Shown here: positions 36,270 through 45,146 of the stretch, in pieces | Layout of the letters: each line of letters begins with the position of its first letter | Position numbering within the stretch: position 1 is the stretch's first letter | Assembly (NCBI RefSeq): GCF_001750145.1 | Contig: NZ_CP015732.1 | Location: 1,426,001-1,490,000, forward strand | Origin: Arthrobacter sp. U41 | Lineage (GTDB): Bacteria > Actinomycetota > Actinomycetes > Actinomycetales > Micrococcaceae | DNA: 64,000 nucleotides | Direction: 5' to 3' | Translations under genes and position numbers: made by a program | The notes under the pieces: model-generated | What the model was told of the DNA's origin: nothing | What the model saw: the letters and a program-made list of their open reading frames with translations, nothing else | Databases searched by the model: none

Positions 36270-36311
36270 GCCGCGCGTCGGCGCCGGTCATCTCAGCCGC
36301 GCGTCGGCGCC
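36260..36311. repeat. 26-bp tandem duplication over the serS stop codon
   Basis: Bases 36260-36285 and 36286-36311 are identical except for one position, A in the first copy and C in the second. The first copy contains the end of serS (GTC ATC TAA). In the second, the stop is replaced by TCA, so it is harmless non-coding sequence. Confidence 0.9.
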
Positions 36312-36406
36312 CGACAGGGCGGCGTCAACAGCTGTTCACCCCCGGTTCACCGTTCGCTGTGGTCTGCGTCCTAGCGGCGGTCGGGGGTGTCTGCTCTACT
36401 TATTGG

Positions 36407-37279
36407 ATGACAACATTGACTGAAACCTCAGTCGCCGGCAACGATGACCGGCGAGAGAACAACCAGAACAACACCGACACCACGGCCCACAAGCTGATGG
36501 TCGCGCTCGACGTCGACGGCACCCTCGTGAACCACGACGGCCACATGTCCGTTCCGGTGCGCGAAGCCGCCCGGGACGTTGTGGCTGCCGGCCACCACGT
36601 CACCATCGCGACCGGCCGCTCACTCAACGCGACGCTGCCCATCCTTGAGCACATCGGGATCGAAAGCGGCTATGCCGTGTGCTCCAACGGCGGGGTCACC
36701 CTGCGGCTCGATTCCAGCCTGTCCGAGGGTTACGAGATCGTGCACAAGGCCACCTTCGACCCGGGCCCCGCACTCCGCGCCCTGCGCAAGCGGCTGCCCA
36801 CGGCCAAGTACGCGCTGGAGGACGAGGACGGAAACTTCCTCTCCACCGAGCGATTCCAGGACATGAGCTTCGGCGTGGAAGCAATCGGCGTCGACTTCCA
36901 GACAATGCTGGAAGCCACCGCCGTGCGCGTGGTCGTGTTCAGCGCCGAGAACACCCCCGAGGAGTTCAACGCGGCGATCCGGCACATCGGCCTGGCCGGG
37001 GTGACCTACTCGGTGGGCTGGACGGCGTGGCTGGACATCGCCGCCGCCGGCGTCACCAAGGCCAGCGCCCTGGAGCACCTCCGCGGCCGGCTGGAGGTCG
37101 AGGCGCACCGCACGATCGCCGTCGGCGACGGCCGCAACGACATTGAGATGCTGACCTGGGCCGCGCGCGGCGTGGCCATGGGCCAGGCGCCGGAGGAAGT
37201 CATCGCCGCCGCGAACGAGGTCACCCACTCCGTTTTCGACGACGGCGCCGCCCACGTGCTGCGCAGCCTGCTGCTCTAG
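36407..37279 (+). CDS. HAD-family hydrolase, Cof type
   Basis: The 290-residue protein has a 30-residue polar N-terminal extension, then the nucleophile motif ALDVDGTLV, the VTIATGRSL motif and a metal motif VGDGRNDIEML near residue 245. It belongs to the same class as the HAD gene at 12094. The substrate is unknown. TCTACT lies six bases before the ATG, again without a clear Shine-Dalgarno. An upstream open frame overlaps serS and is not part of the gene. Confidence 0.88.
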   Translation: MTTLTETSVAGNDDRRENNQNNTDTTAHKLMVALDVDGTLVNHDGHMSVPVREAARDVVAAGHHVTIATGRSLNATLPILEHIGIESGYAVCSNGGVTLRLDSSLSEGYEIVHKATFDPGPALRALRKRLPTAKYALEDEDGNFLSTERFQDMSFGVEAIGVDFQTMLEATAVRVVVFSAENTPEEFNAAIRHIGLAGVTYSVGWTAWLDIAAAGVTKASALEHLRGRLEVEAHRTIAVGDGRNDIEMLTWAARGVAMGQAPEEVIAAANEVTHSVFDDGAAHVLRSLLL

Positions 37280-37312
37280 GCTCCGACGACCGGGCCCCGG
37301 CGGGGTGCGGTG

Positions 37313-37912
37313 TCAGCGCACCTCGAGGATCAGGCCCAGCAGCCTGGCCGCGGCGGGCCGCGCCGCGTGCTCCTCATTCCACTGCGCCCGGGCCACAGCC
37401 TTGCTGACCGCCTGGGTGGTGATACCGAGCTCCTCGGCCACCGCCTTCTGCTGTCCGCGGACCCCGGGGGTCAGCAGATCGAGTACCCGCCACTCCGCGG
37501 GGCTGCGGTCGTGCACGATGTGTCCCAGCAGCCGCAGCACGGCCTCGGACTCCGCAGCGAGGTCGGCCAGCGGGCCCTCCACGGCTACCGGGATCCGGTC
37601 CTTGCCGTTGCGCAGCCGGTCGACGGCCCGGCGGGCGTAAATCAGCCCGTGGCCGGAGGCGTCCTTGATCTGGTTCGGCAGGGGCTCATTGACGGGCCCG
37701 ACGCCGATGCCGACGTACCAGCTGCCGGTCCGCAGCGCGATCATCGCCGCTTCGACGGCCTGCTGCGGAGAATCCACGATGCCCTGGACCTCGTCCTCCA
37801 CCGAACGGTCGAAATCAAGGCGCGCCGGGATGTGCCGCAGGTCCTTGAGGAGCTGCGGCACGCAGTCGCCGTCGCGCCGGCTGTCTGTTTGGTTGATGGT
37901 CAGCGTGAACAT
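37313..37912 (-). CDS. HTH-containing DNA-binding protein, SatD-like
   Basis: The 199-residue protein ends in a helix-turn-helix ([21 protein letters not shown], about residues 158-178) with the ligand-sensing or cyclase-like N-terminal part [12 protein letters not shown] and [12 protein letters not shown]. This arrangement resembles SatD-family proteins, whose role is unclear. It is divergent from phosphoketolase (139 bases), so it may regulate that gene or itself; this is inference from position. Confidence 0.65.
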   Translation of the reverse strand: MFTLTINQTDSRRDGDCVPQLLKDLRHIPARLDFDRSVEDEVQGIVDSPQQAVEAAMIALRTGSWYVGIGVGPVNEPLPNQIKDASGHGLIYARRAVDRLRNGKDRIPVAVEGPLADLAAESEAVLRLLGHIVHDRSPAEWRVLDLLTPGVRGQQKAVAEELGITTQAVSKAVARAQWNEEHAARPAAARLLGLILEVR

Positions 37913-38051
37913 TCTGGAACCACACTACCCGGTGGCAAGGGGCTGGCAGGAGCCGCCGCCAGTCCCCTGCGCGCAGGCTTGTTTCCGGCCCGGGGACGTG
38001 TTGCGATGGAGGTTGCGTACCGTCCAAGGCCCCCGTGAAGCGAGGAATCCA

Positions 38052-40526
38052 TTGACCAGCGACCTGAACACCGCCGCAGATCCGATCGGCAGCAGCACTC
38101 CGGACAAGGCTTCCGGCACAAAACCGGACAGGGCCGCACGGGAGATCGACGGCGACCCGGAACTGGAGCTCGTAGACCGCTGGTGGCGGGCCGCCAACTA
38201 CCTGTCCGTGGGGCAGATCTATCTCCGTGCCAACCCGCTGCTGAAGGAACCCCTGAGCGCCGGCGACACCAAGTCCCGGCTGCTGGGCCACTGGGGCACC
38301 ACCCCCGGACTGAACTTCGTCTACGCCCACCTGAACCGGGTCATCCGCAGGGACAGCCGGAGCATGCTGTTCATTGCCGGACCCGGCCACGGCGGGCCCG
38401 CCGTGGTGGCGAACGCCTGGCTGGAGGGCACCTACTCCGAGATCTACAGCAACGTCGGCGACGACGGGCAGGGCATGGCTGAACTCTTCCGGCAGTTCTC
38501 CTACCCGGGCGGGATCCCCAGCCACGCCGCCCCGGAAACCCCCGGTTCGATCAGCGAGGGCGGAGAGCTCGGCTACTCCCTGGCGCATGCTTACGGCTCC
38601 GTCTTCGACAACCCTGACCTGATCACCGCCGTCGTGATCGGTGACGGCGAGGCCGAAACCGGGCCGCTGGCCGCGAGCTGGCACTCCCACAATTTCCTGG
38701 ACCCGGTGCATGACGGCGCGGTGCTGCCCATCCTGCACCTGAACGGCTACAAAATCGCGAATCCCACCATCCTGGCCCGGATGCCCGAGTCCCAGCTGGA
38801 GCAGCTGCTCCGCGGCTACGGGCACGAGCCGCACTTCGTGACCGTGGGCCACCCGGACGACACGGCGGCCGCGCACCGGGACTTCGCCGCCGTCCTGGAC
38901 GACTGCCTCACCGAGATCCGGACCATCCAGGCCTCCCGCAGAGGCGGGACGGCAGGCGGCGAAGATGCCGGCGATGCCCCCGCCGCCCGCTGGCCCATGA
39001 TCGTGCTGCGTTCCCCGAAGGGCTGGACCGGGCCCAGGATTGTCGACGGACTGCAGGTGGAAGGCACCTGGCGGAGCCACCAGGTGCCGCTGTCCGAAGT
39101 GCGCACCAACCCGGAACACCTGGCGCAACTGGGGGAGTGGCTCGAATCGTACCGGCCCGGCGACCTCTTCGACGACGCCGGGCGCCTGCGGCCGGACGTC
39201 GCGGCGAATGCCCCCGAGGGCGGCCTCCGGATGAGCGCCACCCCGTACGCGAACGGCGGTGTCCTGCTGCGGGACCTGAAACTGCCGAAGTACGCCGATC
39301 ATGCCGTCCCGGTCGCGGAACCGGGGGTCGAGCGGGTCAGCGCCATGATCACGCTGGGGTCCTGGCTTCGCGACGTGATCAGCCAGAATCCTGAGACGTT
39401 CCGGCTGTTCGGCCCGGACGAGACGGCATCCAACCGGCTGCAGGACGTCTACCAGGTCACGGACAAGGTGTGGCAGTACCGGATCGAGGAACTCGATGAG
39501 CATCTGGCCCGCGCCGGACGGGTCATGGAGGTCCTCAGCGAGCACCTGTGCCAGGGCTGGCTGGAGGGGTACCTGCTGACCGGCCGGCACGGGGTCTTCA
39601 GCTGCTATGAGGCCTTCATCCACATCGTGGATTCCATGTTCAACCAGCATGCCAAGTGGCTCAAGGTGCACCGCGAACTGCCCTGGCGCCAGCCGGTCGC
39701 CTCGCTCAACTACCTGCTGTCCTCGCACGTCTGGCAGCAGGACCACAACGGCTTCTCCCACCAGGATCCCGGCTTCATCGACCACGCCGTGAACAAGAAA
39801 GCCGAGGTCATCCGGGTCTACCTGCCCCCGGACGCGAACACCCTGCTCTCCGTCATGGAGCACTGCCTTGTCTCGAGGGACTACGTCAACATCGTGGTCA
39901 GCGGCAAGCAGCCCTCGCCGACCTGGCTTGGCCCCGCCGAGGCCGCGCACCACTGCCAGCGCGGCCTGGGAATCTGGGAGTTCGCCGGGTCTGAAGTCCC
40001 CGGCGAGGAACCCGACGTCGTACTGGCCTGCGCCGGGGACGTGCCCACGGTCGAGACGGTCGCCGCGGCGGAACTGCTCAAGGCCGGCGCCCCCGGGCTG
40101 AAGATCCGGGTGGTCAACGTGGTGGACCTGATGCGGCTCCAGGACGCGACGGAGCACCCGCATGGCCTGACGTCCCGGGACTTCGACGGGATCTTCACGG
40201 CGGACAAGCCCATCATTTTCGCGTACCACGGCTATCCGTCGCTCATCCACCGGCTGGCGTACCGGCGGACCAACCAGGAGGGGCTGCACGTCCGCGGCTA
40301 CAAGGAGGAGGGGACCACCACCACGGCCTTCGACATGGCCATGCTTAACGGGATTGACCGCTTCCAGCTCGCCATCGATGCGATTGACCGGGTGCCGGGC
40401 CTGGCGGAGAAGCACTCGCTGCTGCGTCAGGCGCTGCAGGACAGCCGGATCCGGGCCCACAACCAGACCCGGGACCACGGCGAGGACTCGAAGGAAATCA
40501 GCGGCTGGACCCTCAGCCAGGAGTAG
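38052..40526 (+). CDS. xfp: phosphoketolase (xylulose 5-phosphate/fructose 6-phosphate)
   Basis: The 824-residue thiamine-diphosphate enzyme splits xylulose 5-phosphate (or fructose 6-phosphate) into acetyl phosphate and an aldose phosphate. It has [44 protein letters not shown] and the ThDP motif [11 protein letters not shown]. Length matches bifidobacterial Xfp. TTG 38052 is preceded by GAGGAA at five bases. No ackA, pta or sugar transporter is adjacent; an IS1380-family element was inserted 14 bases after its stop codon. Confidence 0.95.
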   Translation: MTSDLNTAADPIGSSTPDKASGTKPDRAAREIDGDPELELVDRWWRAANYLSVGQIYLRANPLLKEPLSAGDTKSRLLGHWGTTPGLNFVYAHLNRVIRRDSRSMLFIAGPGHGGPAVVANAWLEGTYSEIYSNVGDDGQGMAELFRQFSYPGGIPSHAAPETPGSISEGGELGYSLAHAYGSVFDNPDLITAVVIGDGEAETGPLAASWHSHNFLDPVHDGAVLPILHLNGYKIANPTILARMPESQLEQLLRGYGHEPHFVTVGHPDDTAAAHRDFAAVLDDCLTEIRTIQASRRGGTAGGEDAGDAPAARWPMIVLRSPKGWTGPRIVDGLQVEGTWRSHQVPLSEVRTNPEHLAQLGEWLESYRPGDLFDDAGRLRPDVAANAPEGGLRMSATPYANGGVLLRDLKLPKYADHAVPVAEPGVERVSAMITLGSWLRDVISQNPETFRLFGPDETASNRLQDVYQVTDKVWQYRIEELDEHLARAGRVMEVLSEHLCQGWLEGYLLTGRHGVFSCYEAFIHIVDSMFNQHAKWLKVHRELPWRQPVASLNYLLSSHVWQQDHNGFSHQDPGFIDHAVNKKAEVIRVYLPPDANTLLSVMEHCLVSRDYVNIVVSGKQPSPTWLGPAEAAHHCQRGLGIWEFAGSEVPGEEPDVVLACAGDVPTVETVAAAELLKAGAPGLKIRVVNVVDLMRLQDATEHPHGLTSRDFDGIFTADKPIIFAYHGYPSLIHRLAYRRTNQEGLHVRGYKEEGTTTTAFDMAMLNGIDRFQLAIDAIDRVPGLAEKHSLLRQALQDSRIRAHNQTRDHGEDSKEISGWTLSQE

Positions 40527-40535
40527 TCCCCCCAG

Positions 40536-40540
40536 CTAAG
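40536..40540. repeat. 5-bp target-site duplication, left copy
   Basis: CTAAG directly precedes the left inverted repeat and is found again immediately after the right inverted repeat (42207-42211). Confidence 0.9.
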
Positions 40541-40586
40541 CCTTGATCCACCGATGATGGTCGGGGCGCCGACGGCGGTTTAAACC

Positions 40587-40657
40587 GAGAATGCCCGTCT
40601 TTTCAAGGAAAATGGAGCTTGTCTAGAGCACATTAACCACCGAAAAGAGGGCATCTC
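40587..40657 (+). promoter_or_regulatory. stem-loop overlapping the transposase ribosome binding site
   Basis: GAGAATGCCCGTCTTTT (40587-40603) pairs with AAAAGAGGGCATCTC (40643-40657) over 15 bp with two one-base bulges. The right arm contains GAGGG, the likely Shine-Dalgarno of the transposase (ATG 40662). Read-through transcripts from outside would contain both arms and fold, hiding the start; a transcript starting inside the element after 40603 would not. That design is known from other insertion sequences; here it is inference. Confidence 0.6.
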
Positions 40658-40661
40658 GTAG

Positions 40662-42056
40662 ATGCAAGTTTCCCATAAGCGCGCCTCCGTGTCAGTTTCC
40701 TTTGACGAGCCGAATCTCGTGTCGGTGGCCGGGTTGCTGCCGGTGATGACCTTGGCCCGGGACGCCGGGCTGCAGGAACTGGCCGATGAGTGGCTGTCGG
40801 TGCCGACGGACAAGGGCGCCAACGCCGGGCTGAAAGTCGCCGCGCTGGTGGCCGGGATGGTCGCCGGCGCGGACAGCATCGATGACATGGCCCTGCTGCG
40901 CCACGGCGGGATGAAGCGGCTCTTCACCGCCGGTTATGCACCCTCGACCCTGGGCTCGTTCCTGCGGTCCTTCACGTTTGGGCACGTGCGGCAGTTGGAT
41001 GCTGTCGCCTCCCGTTTCCTGGCCAACCTGGGGACTCTGGCGCCGCTGCTCGGGAGCCCAGGGGCGGCGGACTTCGTCTTCGTCGATGTTGACGACACGA
41101 TCATCGAGGTCCACGGCTATGCCAAGCAGGGCTCCGGCTACGGGTATTCCGGGGTCCGCGGCCTGAACGCCCTGCTGGCCACGGTCTCCGCGAAGGACAA
41201 TGCCCCGGTCATCCTGGCCCAGCGGCTGCGCAAAGGGGCGGCGAACTCGGCCCGCGGAGCCAAACGCCTGATCACCGACGCCCTGTCCACGCTCAGGCGT
41301 GTCCAGACCGGCAGGCGGGTGCTCTGCCGGTTCGATTCGGCCTACTATGGCCATGCCGCGGTTTCCGCGGCCCTGGCCGGCGGGGCGGAAGTCTCCGTGA
41401 CGGTGCGTATGGACCCGGCCGTCAAACGCGCCATCACCGGGATCCCTGAAGCGGCGTGGAAAACCATCGAATACACCGACGCGGTCTTCGATGAGACCAC
41501 CAACATCTGGGTCTCGAAGGCCGAGGTCGCCGAAACCGTGTTCACCGCGTTCAGCTCCCGCAAAAAGGACGAGCAGATCACCGGCCGCCTCGTCGTGCGC
41601 CGCATCCCGGAACTGAACCCGAAAACCGCCGACGGACAGGAAACCCTCTTCGAGACCCACCGGCACCACGCGTTCTTCACCACCGTGGACGCAGCGGTCC
41701 TGGACACCGTCGGGGCGGACAAAACCCACCGGAAACACGCCATTATTGAGCAGGTCAATGCCGATCTGAAGGACAGCGCCCTGGCCCACATGCCCTCGGG
41801 TGTTTTCGCGGCGAACTCGGCCTGGCTGGTCGCCGCGGTCATGGCCTACAACCTCACCCGCGCCGCCGGGCTCCTCGCCGCAGGGCATTTCGGGAAGGCC
41901 CGGACCGGAACGATCCGCCGCAAACTCATCCACGTCCCGGCCAGGATCGCCACCAGCGCCCGGCGCATCCGTCTTCATCTGCCCGAATCCTGGCCCTGGC
42001 AAACACCATGGCAGGCCCTATTCGACCACCTCTACCCGCCACAGCAACCCGCCTGA
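40662..42056 (+). CDS. IS1380-family transposase
   Basis: A 464-residue DDE transposase of the IS1380 family: FVDVDDTIIEVHGYAKQGSGYGYSGVRG (residues about 141-170) holds the first catalytic Asp, CRFDSAYYGHA the second, and the region after KHAIIEQVNADLKD the Glu. It is full length and shows no stop or frameshift. It is preceded by GAGGG inside a possible inhibitory stem-loop. Codon use is similar to the host. Confidence 0.95.
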   Translation: MQVSHKRASVSVSFDEPNLVSVAGLLPVMTLARDAGLQELADEWLSVPTDKGANAGLKVAALVAGMVAGADSIDDMALLRHGGMKRLFTAGYAPSTLGSFLRSFTFGHVRQLDAVASRFLANLGTLAPLLGSPGAADFVFVDVDDTIIEVHGYAKQGSGYGYSGVRGLNALLATVSAKDNAPVILAQRLRKGAANSARGAKRLITDALSTLRRVQTGRRVLCRFDSAYYGHAAVSAALAGGAEVSVTVRMDPAVKRAITGIPEAAWKTIEYTDAVFDETTNIWVSKAEVAETVFTAFSSRKKDEQITGRLVVRRIPELNPKTADGQETLFETHRHHAFFTTVDAAVLDTVGADKTHRKHAIIEQVNADLKDSALAHMPSGVFAANSAWLVAAVMAYNLTRAAGLLAAGHFGKARTGTIRRKLIHVPARIATSARRIRLHLPESWPWQTPWQALFDHLYPPQQPA

Positions 42057-42206
42057 ACCACCGTCAACCCAGCCACACGGCGCAACCGGAAACCACCAGT
42101 GGAACACCCAAGGGCAGCGAGGCCGGCACCCCAGCATGCCCGCTGCCCGCACAACGAGCCGAAACCGGATTCAGCTCATCAGCCCAGACGGATCGGTGGA
42201 TCAAGG

Positions 42207-42211
42207 CTAAG
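42207..42211. repeat. 5-bp target-site duplication, right copy
   Basis: CTAAG follows the right inverted repeat. Its first three bases (CTA) are the complement of the TAG stop codon of the DUF429 gene. Confidence 0.9.
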
Positions 42212-42968
42212 GCCGGCTGCCGATGAGGCCGTCCAGGCCGCCGGTGGGCAGATGGATCCAGCCTTCGCTCAGGGCGGCCCGGGCCTGGCCGTCATGGGGA
42301 CGGAGGCTCTTTCCCAGCGCGACGGCCCGCGCCGTGAGGGAGGCGATGAGCGCGTCGAACATGTCATCGGACCCGGCCAGCCGGTCCTCATATCCGGCCA
42401 GGTCCAGCCAGGGTGCAGCCGTGCCCAGCGCCTCGAGGAGCAGGGCCAGCCGCTCCGTCTCCGTGCCTCCGCGCCCCTTGTAGCCGCGGGCCAGCAGGCC
42501 CCAGGATTTCAGCGACGCCGCCGGGTAGACCTCGGCAAACCGGCCGCTGCCGTCACGCGCCTGCGGCCCGTACTCCCGCGCGATTTTCGCCTGGATGACG
42601 GCGCAGCGCATCGCAGGGTGGGCCAGCCGGTCCGCGGAGACGCTCAGCGGGATCAGCCCGGTCCTGCTCGTGACGAACCGGTCGGTGTCCCGGTAGGCCA
42701 GGAGCCGGCGGCCCTCGATTCCGTCGTGGTCCAGCACGGGGTGCGCATCTAAGGCCAGGTGCCCGGCTATGAAGGGCAGGAAAGCGTCCGGCCAGCCCAC
42801 CGGGCAGTCGATCCCCGTCAGGTCGCTGGAGCCGAAGAGACGCACAATCTCCTCGTCGCCGACGTCGAGGACCAGGTGCGCCAGGCGGGCCGTGCCGTTG
42901 CCCCATTCGATGAGGGCGGCCGCGGTTTTCCTGGTGGCAGCGGCGAGGTCGACGCCGAGGGTCCTCAC
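42207..42968 (-). CDS. DUF429 domain protein
   Basis: The 253-residue protein has the RNase-H-like fold of the DUF429 family: LGVDLAAATRKTAAALIEW at the N-terminus, GIDCPVGWPDAF and FDALIASLTARAVALG near the end. Function is unknown; a nuclease-like or nucleotide role is proposed from the fold only. GTG 42968 is chosen because similarity begins there; a longer frame to 43085 overlaps the esterase gene. Its TAG stop codon lies in the 5-bp target duplication of the IS element, so the coding sequence is intact. Confidence 0.8.
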   Translation of the reverse strand: MRTLGVDLAAATRKTAAALIEWGNGTARLAHLVLDVGDEEIVRLFGSSDLTGIDCPVGWPDAFLPFIAGHLALDAHPVLDHDGIEGRRLLAYRDTDRFVTSRTGLIPLSVSADRLAHPAMRCAVIQAKIAREYGPQARDGSGRFAEVYPAASLKSWGLLARGYKGRGGTETERLALLLEALGTAAPWLDLAGYEDRLAGSDDMFDALIASLTARAVALGKSLRPHDGQARAALSEGWIHLPTGGLDGLIGSRP

Positions 42969-43026
42969 CGGGGTCCGCCCGGTGTGGTCAGCAGGGGCAC
43001 GGGCAGGCCAACAACTCGCATTGGAC

Positions 43027-44352
43027 TCAGACCGAACGGTACCGGAGGGCGCCGGGGATTCCGCCCCGGCTGTCCAGGCCTTCACCGGAGGCGAAGCGGA
43101 CCCAGACGGCGCGGAGGGCCCGGCCCTGGGCGTCGATTTCCTCCCAGGAGGCGCCCGCGAGAAGCCCCGCTCCGGCCCAGGTCTTCTGGTCTCCGAACAG
43201 CAGCGGCAGGTCCACGGTGTGCGCGGCCCCGTAGAAGTTTCCCGGCGCCGCCCAGGACAGCACGTAGCTGTAAGCCGTCCCGCCCGCCCGGGCGTGCCGG
43301 CGGGCGAACTTCCGCGCGGACCGGCCGTACACCGCCTCGGTCACCGCCCAGCTGACGCCCTTGACGGCGGCGGCCCCGAGCACCGGGACCTTGCCGAGGA
43401 CGCTGACGACGCGGTTGCGCGGCAGGAACATCCGCGCCTCCTCGGACGTGTGCCCGATCAGCACCTCGATCTCCGGGGCCGTGGTGTTCCAGGCGTCCTC
43501 AATTCCGGATTCCGGCGGCAAGGGGGAGTGCCCGTACTGGGTGCCGAACGGCATGGCCGCTATCAGCCCGAACTTCCGGGCCACCTGCGACACCTGTTCC
43601 TCTAGGGCCACAACGTCCATGGCCGGGGTGTCCTCGGTGACGGTTTCCGCGGCGATGCCCATCGCTACGCTCATCTTTTCCCGGCCCCGGGTGATGCCCA
43701 GCGGTGCGCTTTGAATGATGGCACGCTGGAAGAGGGCGGGGGCTTCCGGCGTCGCCATCAGGTGGGCGACGGCGTCGCCCCCGGCGGACTGACCGAAGGC
43801 GGTAACGTTTGCCGGATCGCCGCCGAAGGCGCCGATATTGCGCTGGACCCAGCGGAACGCCTCGAGCTGGTCCAGGAGGCCGAGGTTCGCGGGCCGGCCG
43901 GTGCCGGTGGCCAGATAGCCGAACAGGCCCAGCCGGTAGGTCACGGACACAACGATGACTCGGTTCTCGGCGACGAGGGCTTTGGGATCGAAGATCGCCA
44001 GGTCGCCGGAGCCGGAGGTGTAGGACCCGCCATGGAGCCAGACCATAACCGGGAGACGCTCGTTCCCGTTGAGGCCGGCCGGCATGGTGATCGAGAGCCG
44101 CTGGCAGTCCTCACTGCCGGGAAGTTCCCCGTAGCGGGTGCCGAGAATGTCGTCCAGGAACGGCACCGGACCCTGCGGGCACGCCGGGGACAGCGACGTG
44201 GCCGCAAGGACGCCGGTCCTGTCGGGTGCACTGACCGGAGGCTGGAAACGTCCCGCGCTGGCATAGGGGATCCCCGTGGCGCGCACGACGTCACCGTCCC
44301 GCCATCCGGTGATCGGACCGCAGGGAGGATTAAAGGAAGGGGCAACGTTCAT
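43027..44352 (-). CDS. type-B carboxylesterase
   Basis: A 441-residue alpha/beta-hydrolase of the carboxylesterase type B family: oxyanion motif WLHGGSYTSGS, nucleophile elbow GQSAGGDAV with the catalytic Ser, and the downstream His region GAAHTVDLPLLFG. No signal peptide, so cytosolic. It hydrolyses carboxylic esters of unknown identity. It begins 148 bases downstream of ppa on the same strand, with a 63-bp palindrome between. An N-terminal lid segment of about 35 residues precedes the core. Confidence 0.9.
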   Translation of the reverse strand: MNVAPSFNPPCGPITGWRDGDVVRATGIPYASAGRFQPPVSAPDRTGVLAATSLSPACPQGPVPFLDDILGTRYGELPGSEDCQRLSITMPAGLNGNERLPVMVWLHGGSYTSGSGDLAIFDPKALVAENRVIVVSVTYRLGLFGYLATGTGRPANLGLLDQLEAFRWVQRNIGAFGGDPANVTAFGQSAGGDAVAHLMATPEAPALFQRAIIQSAPLGITRGREKMSVAMGIAAETVTEDTPAMDVVALEEQVSQVARKFGLIAAMPFGTQYGHSPLPPESGIEDAWNTTAPEIEVLIGHTSEEARMFLPRNRVVSVLGKVPVLGAAAVKGVSWAVTEAVYGRSARKFARRHARAGGTAYSYVLSWAAPGNFYGAAHTVDLPLLFGDQKTWAGAGLLAGASWEEIDAQGRALRAVWVRFASGEGLDSRGGIPGALRYRSV

Positions 44353-44424
44353 AGGTCAACGATTTCACACAATCCTGATCCGCCACTGACAGCCGCCGTC
44401 GCGCTCAAACAGGACCTTAAACAG

Positions 44425-44487
44425 CAACGCGGGGTCACTTGCGGCCCATGTCCGGTGGCCGGATGGGCGGCAAGTGACCCCGCGTTG
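44425..44487. repeat. 63-bp palindromic element, copy 1
   Basis: Arms of 25 bases begin CAACGCGGGGTCACTTG and end CAAGTGACCCCGCGTTG around a 13-base loop; one base pair is mismatched. An element of the same length and arm sequence occurs at 60955-61017. It lies 13 bases after the ppa stop codon. Confidence 0.9.
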
Positions 44488-44500
44488 GAGTTGGGGAACG

Positions 44501-44989
44501 TTAGTGCGTGTGCGGAACGTAACGCTTGATGGAGGCCTCGAGCTCGGCCTCGGCGGCGGCGCGGTCGCCCCAGCCCTCGGCCTTGACCCACTTGCCCGGC
44601 TCCAGGTCCTTGTAACGGGTGAAGAAGTGCTCGATTTCCTTGATCAGGAATTCGCTGACGTCGCTGATCTCCTTGATGTGATCGAAGCGGGCGTCGACCG
44701 GCACGCAGAGCACCTTGGCGTCGCCGCCGCCGTCGTCGGTCATGTTGAACACGCCGATGGGGCGGGACTCAACGATGACGCCGGGGTGCAGGTCGAAGTC
44801 CTGCAGCAGCACCAGGGCGTCCAGCGGATCGCCGTCTTCACCCAGGGTGTTCTCGAAGTAGCCGTAGTGCGTCGGGTACTGCATGGAGGTGAACAGAACG
44901 CGGTCCAGGCGGACGCGGCCCGTTTCGTGGTCGACTTCATACTTGACGCGTGATCCCTTGGGGATCTCGATGGTCACGTCATGCTTCAT
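44501..44989 (-). CDS. ppa: inorganic pyrophosphatase
   Basis: This 162-residue family I soluble pyrophosphatase hydrolyses PPi to drive biosynthetic reactions. It has [35 protein letters not shown] (the EDGDPLDAL signature with metal-binding Asp residues) and the C-terminal His-containing tail. GGAGTAG-like sequence precedes the ATG on its strand. It is divergent from dacB. Confidence 0.97.
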   Translation of the reverse strand: MKHDVTIEIPKGSRVKYEVDHETGRVRLDRVLFTSMQYPTHYGYFENTLGEDGDPLDALVLLQDFDLHPGVIVESRPIGVFNMTDDGGGDAKVLCVPVDARFDHIKEISDVSEFLIKEIEHFFTRYKDLEPGKWVKAEGWGDRAAAEAELEASIKRYVPHTH

Positions 44990-45146
44990 GGACTACTCCT
45001 TGAGATTCGAGGGATGCGCGGATTTCCCGGGCGCGCGGCACACACAAAAGGCTGCCGGTGCCGCCGACTACTATTGAGGATATAGCGACAGGCCCTGGTT
45101 TCAGGAACTAGCGGGGACATTTCAGGACTAAAGGACCGGCAGCAGG

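Larger units (their letters stand above)
40541..42206 (+). mobile_element. complete IS1380-family insertion sequence (1666 bp)
   Basis: Terminal inverted repeats CCTTGATCCACCGAT (40541-40555) and ATCGGTGGATCAAGG (42192-42206) are perfect over 15 bases. The element is flanked by a 5-bp duplication CTAAG and carries one intact transposase gene. Length and target duplication fit IS1380. Perfect repeats and an intact gene suggest recent insertion and possible activity. The target is the stop codon region of the DUF429 gene, which is preserved. Confidence 0.95.

Noticed and set aside
37815..40478. Very long open frame (887 codons) on the minus strand
   Set aside because: It is antisense to phosphoketolase, has no family motif and shows the Arg/Gly/His-rich bias typical of shadow frames in high-GC DNA.
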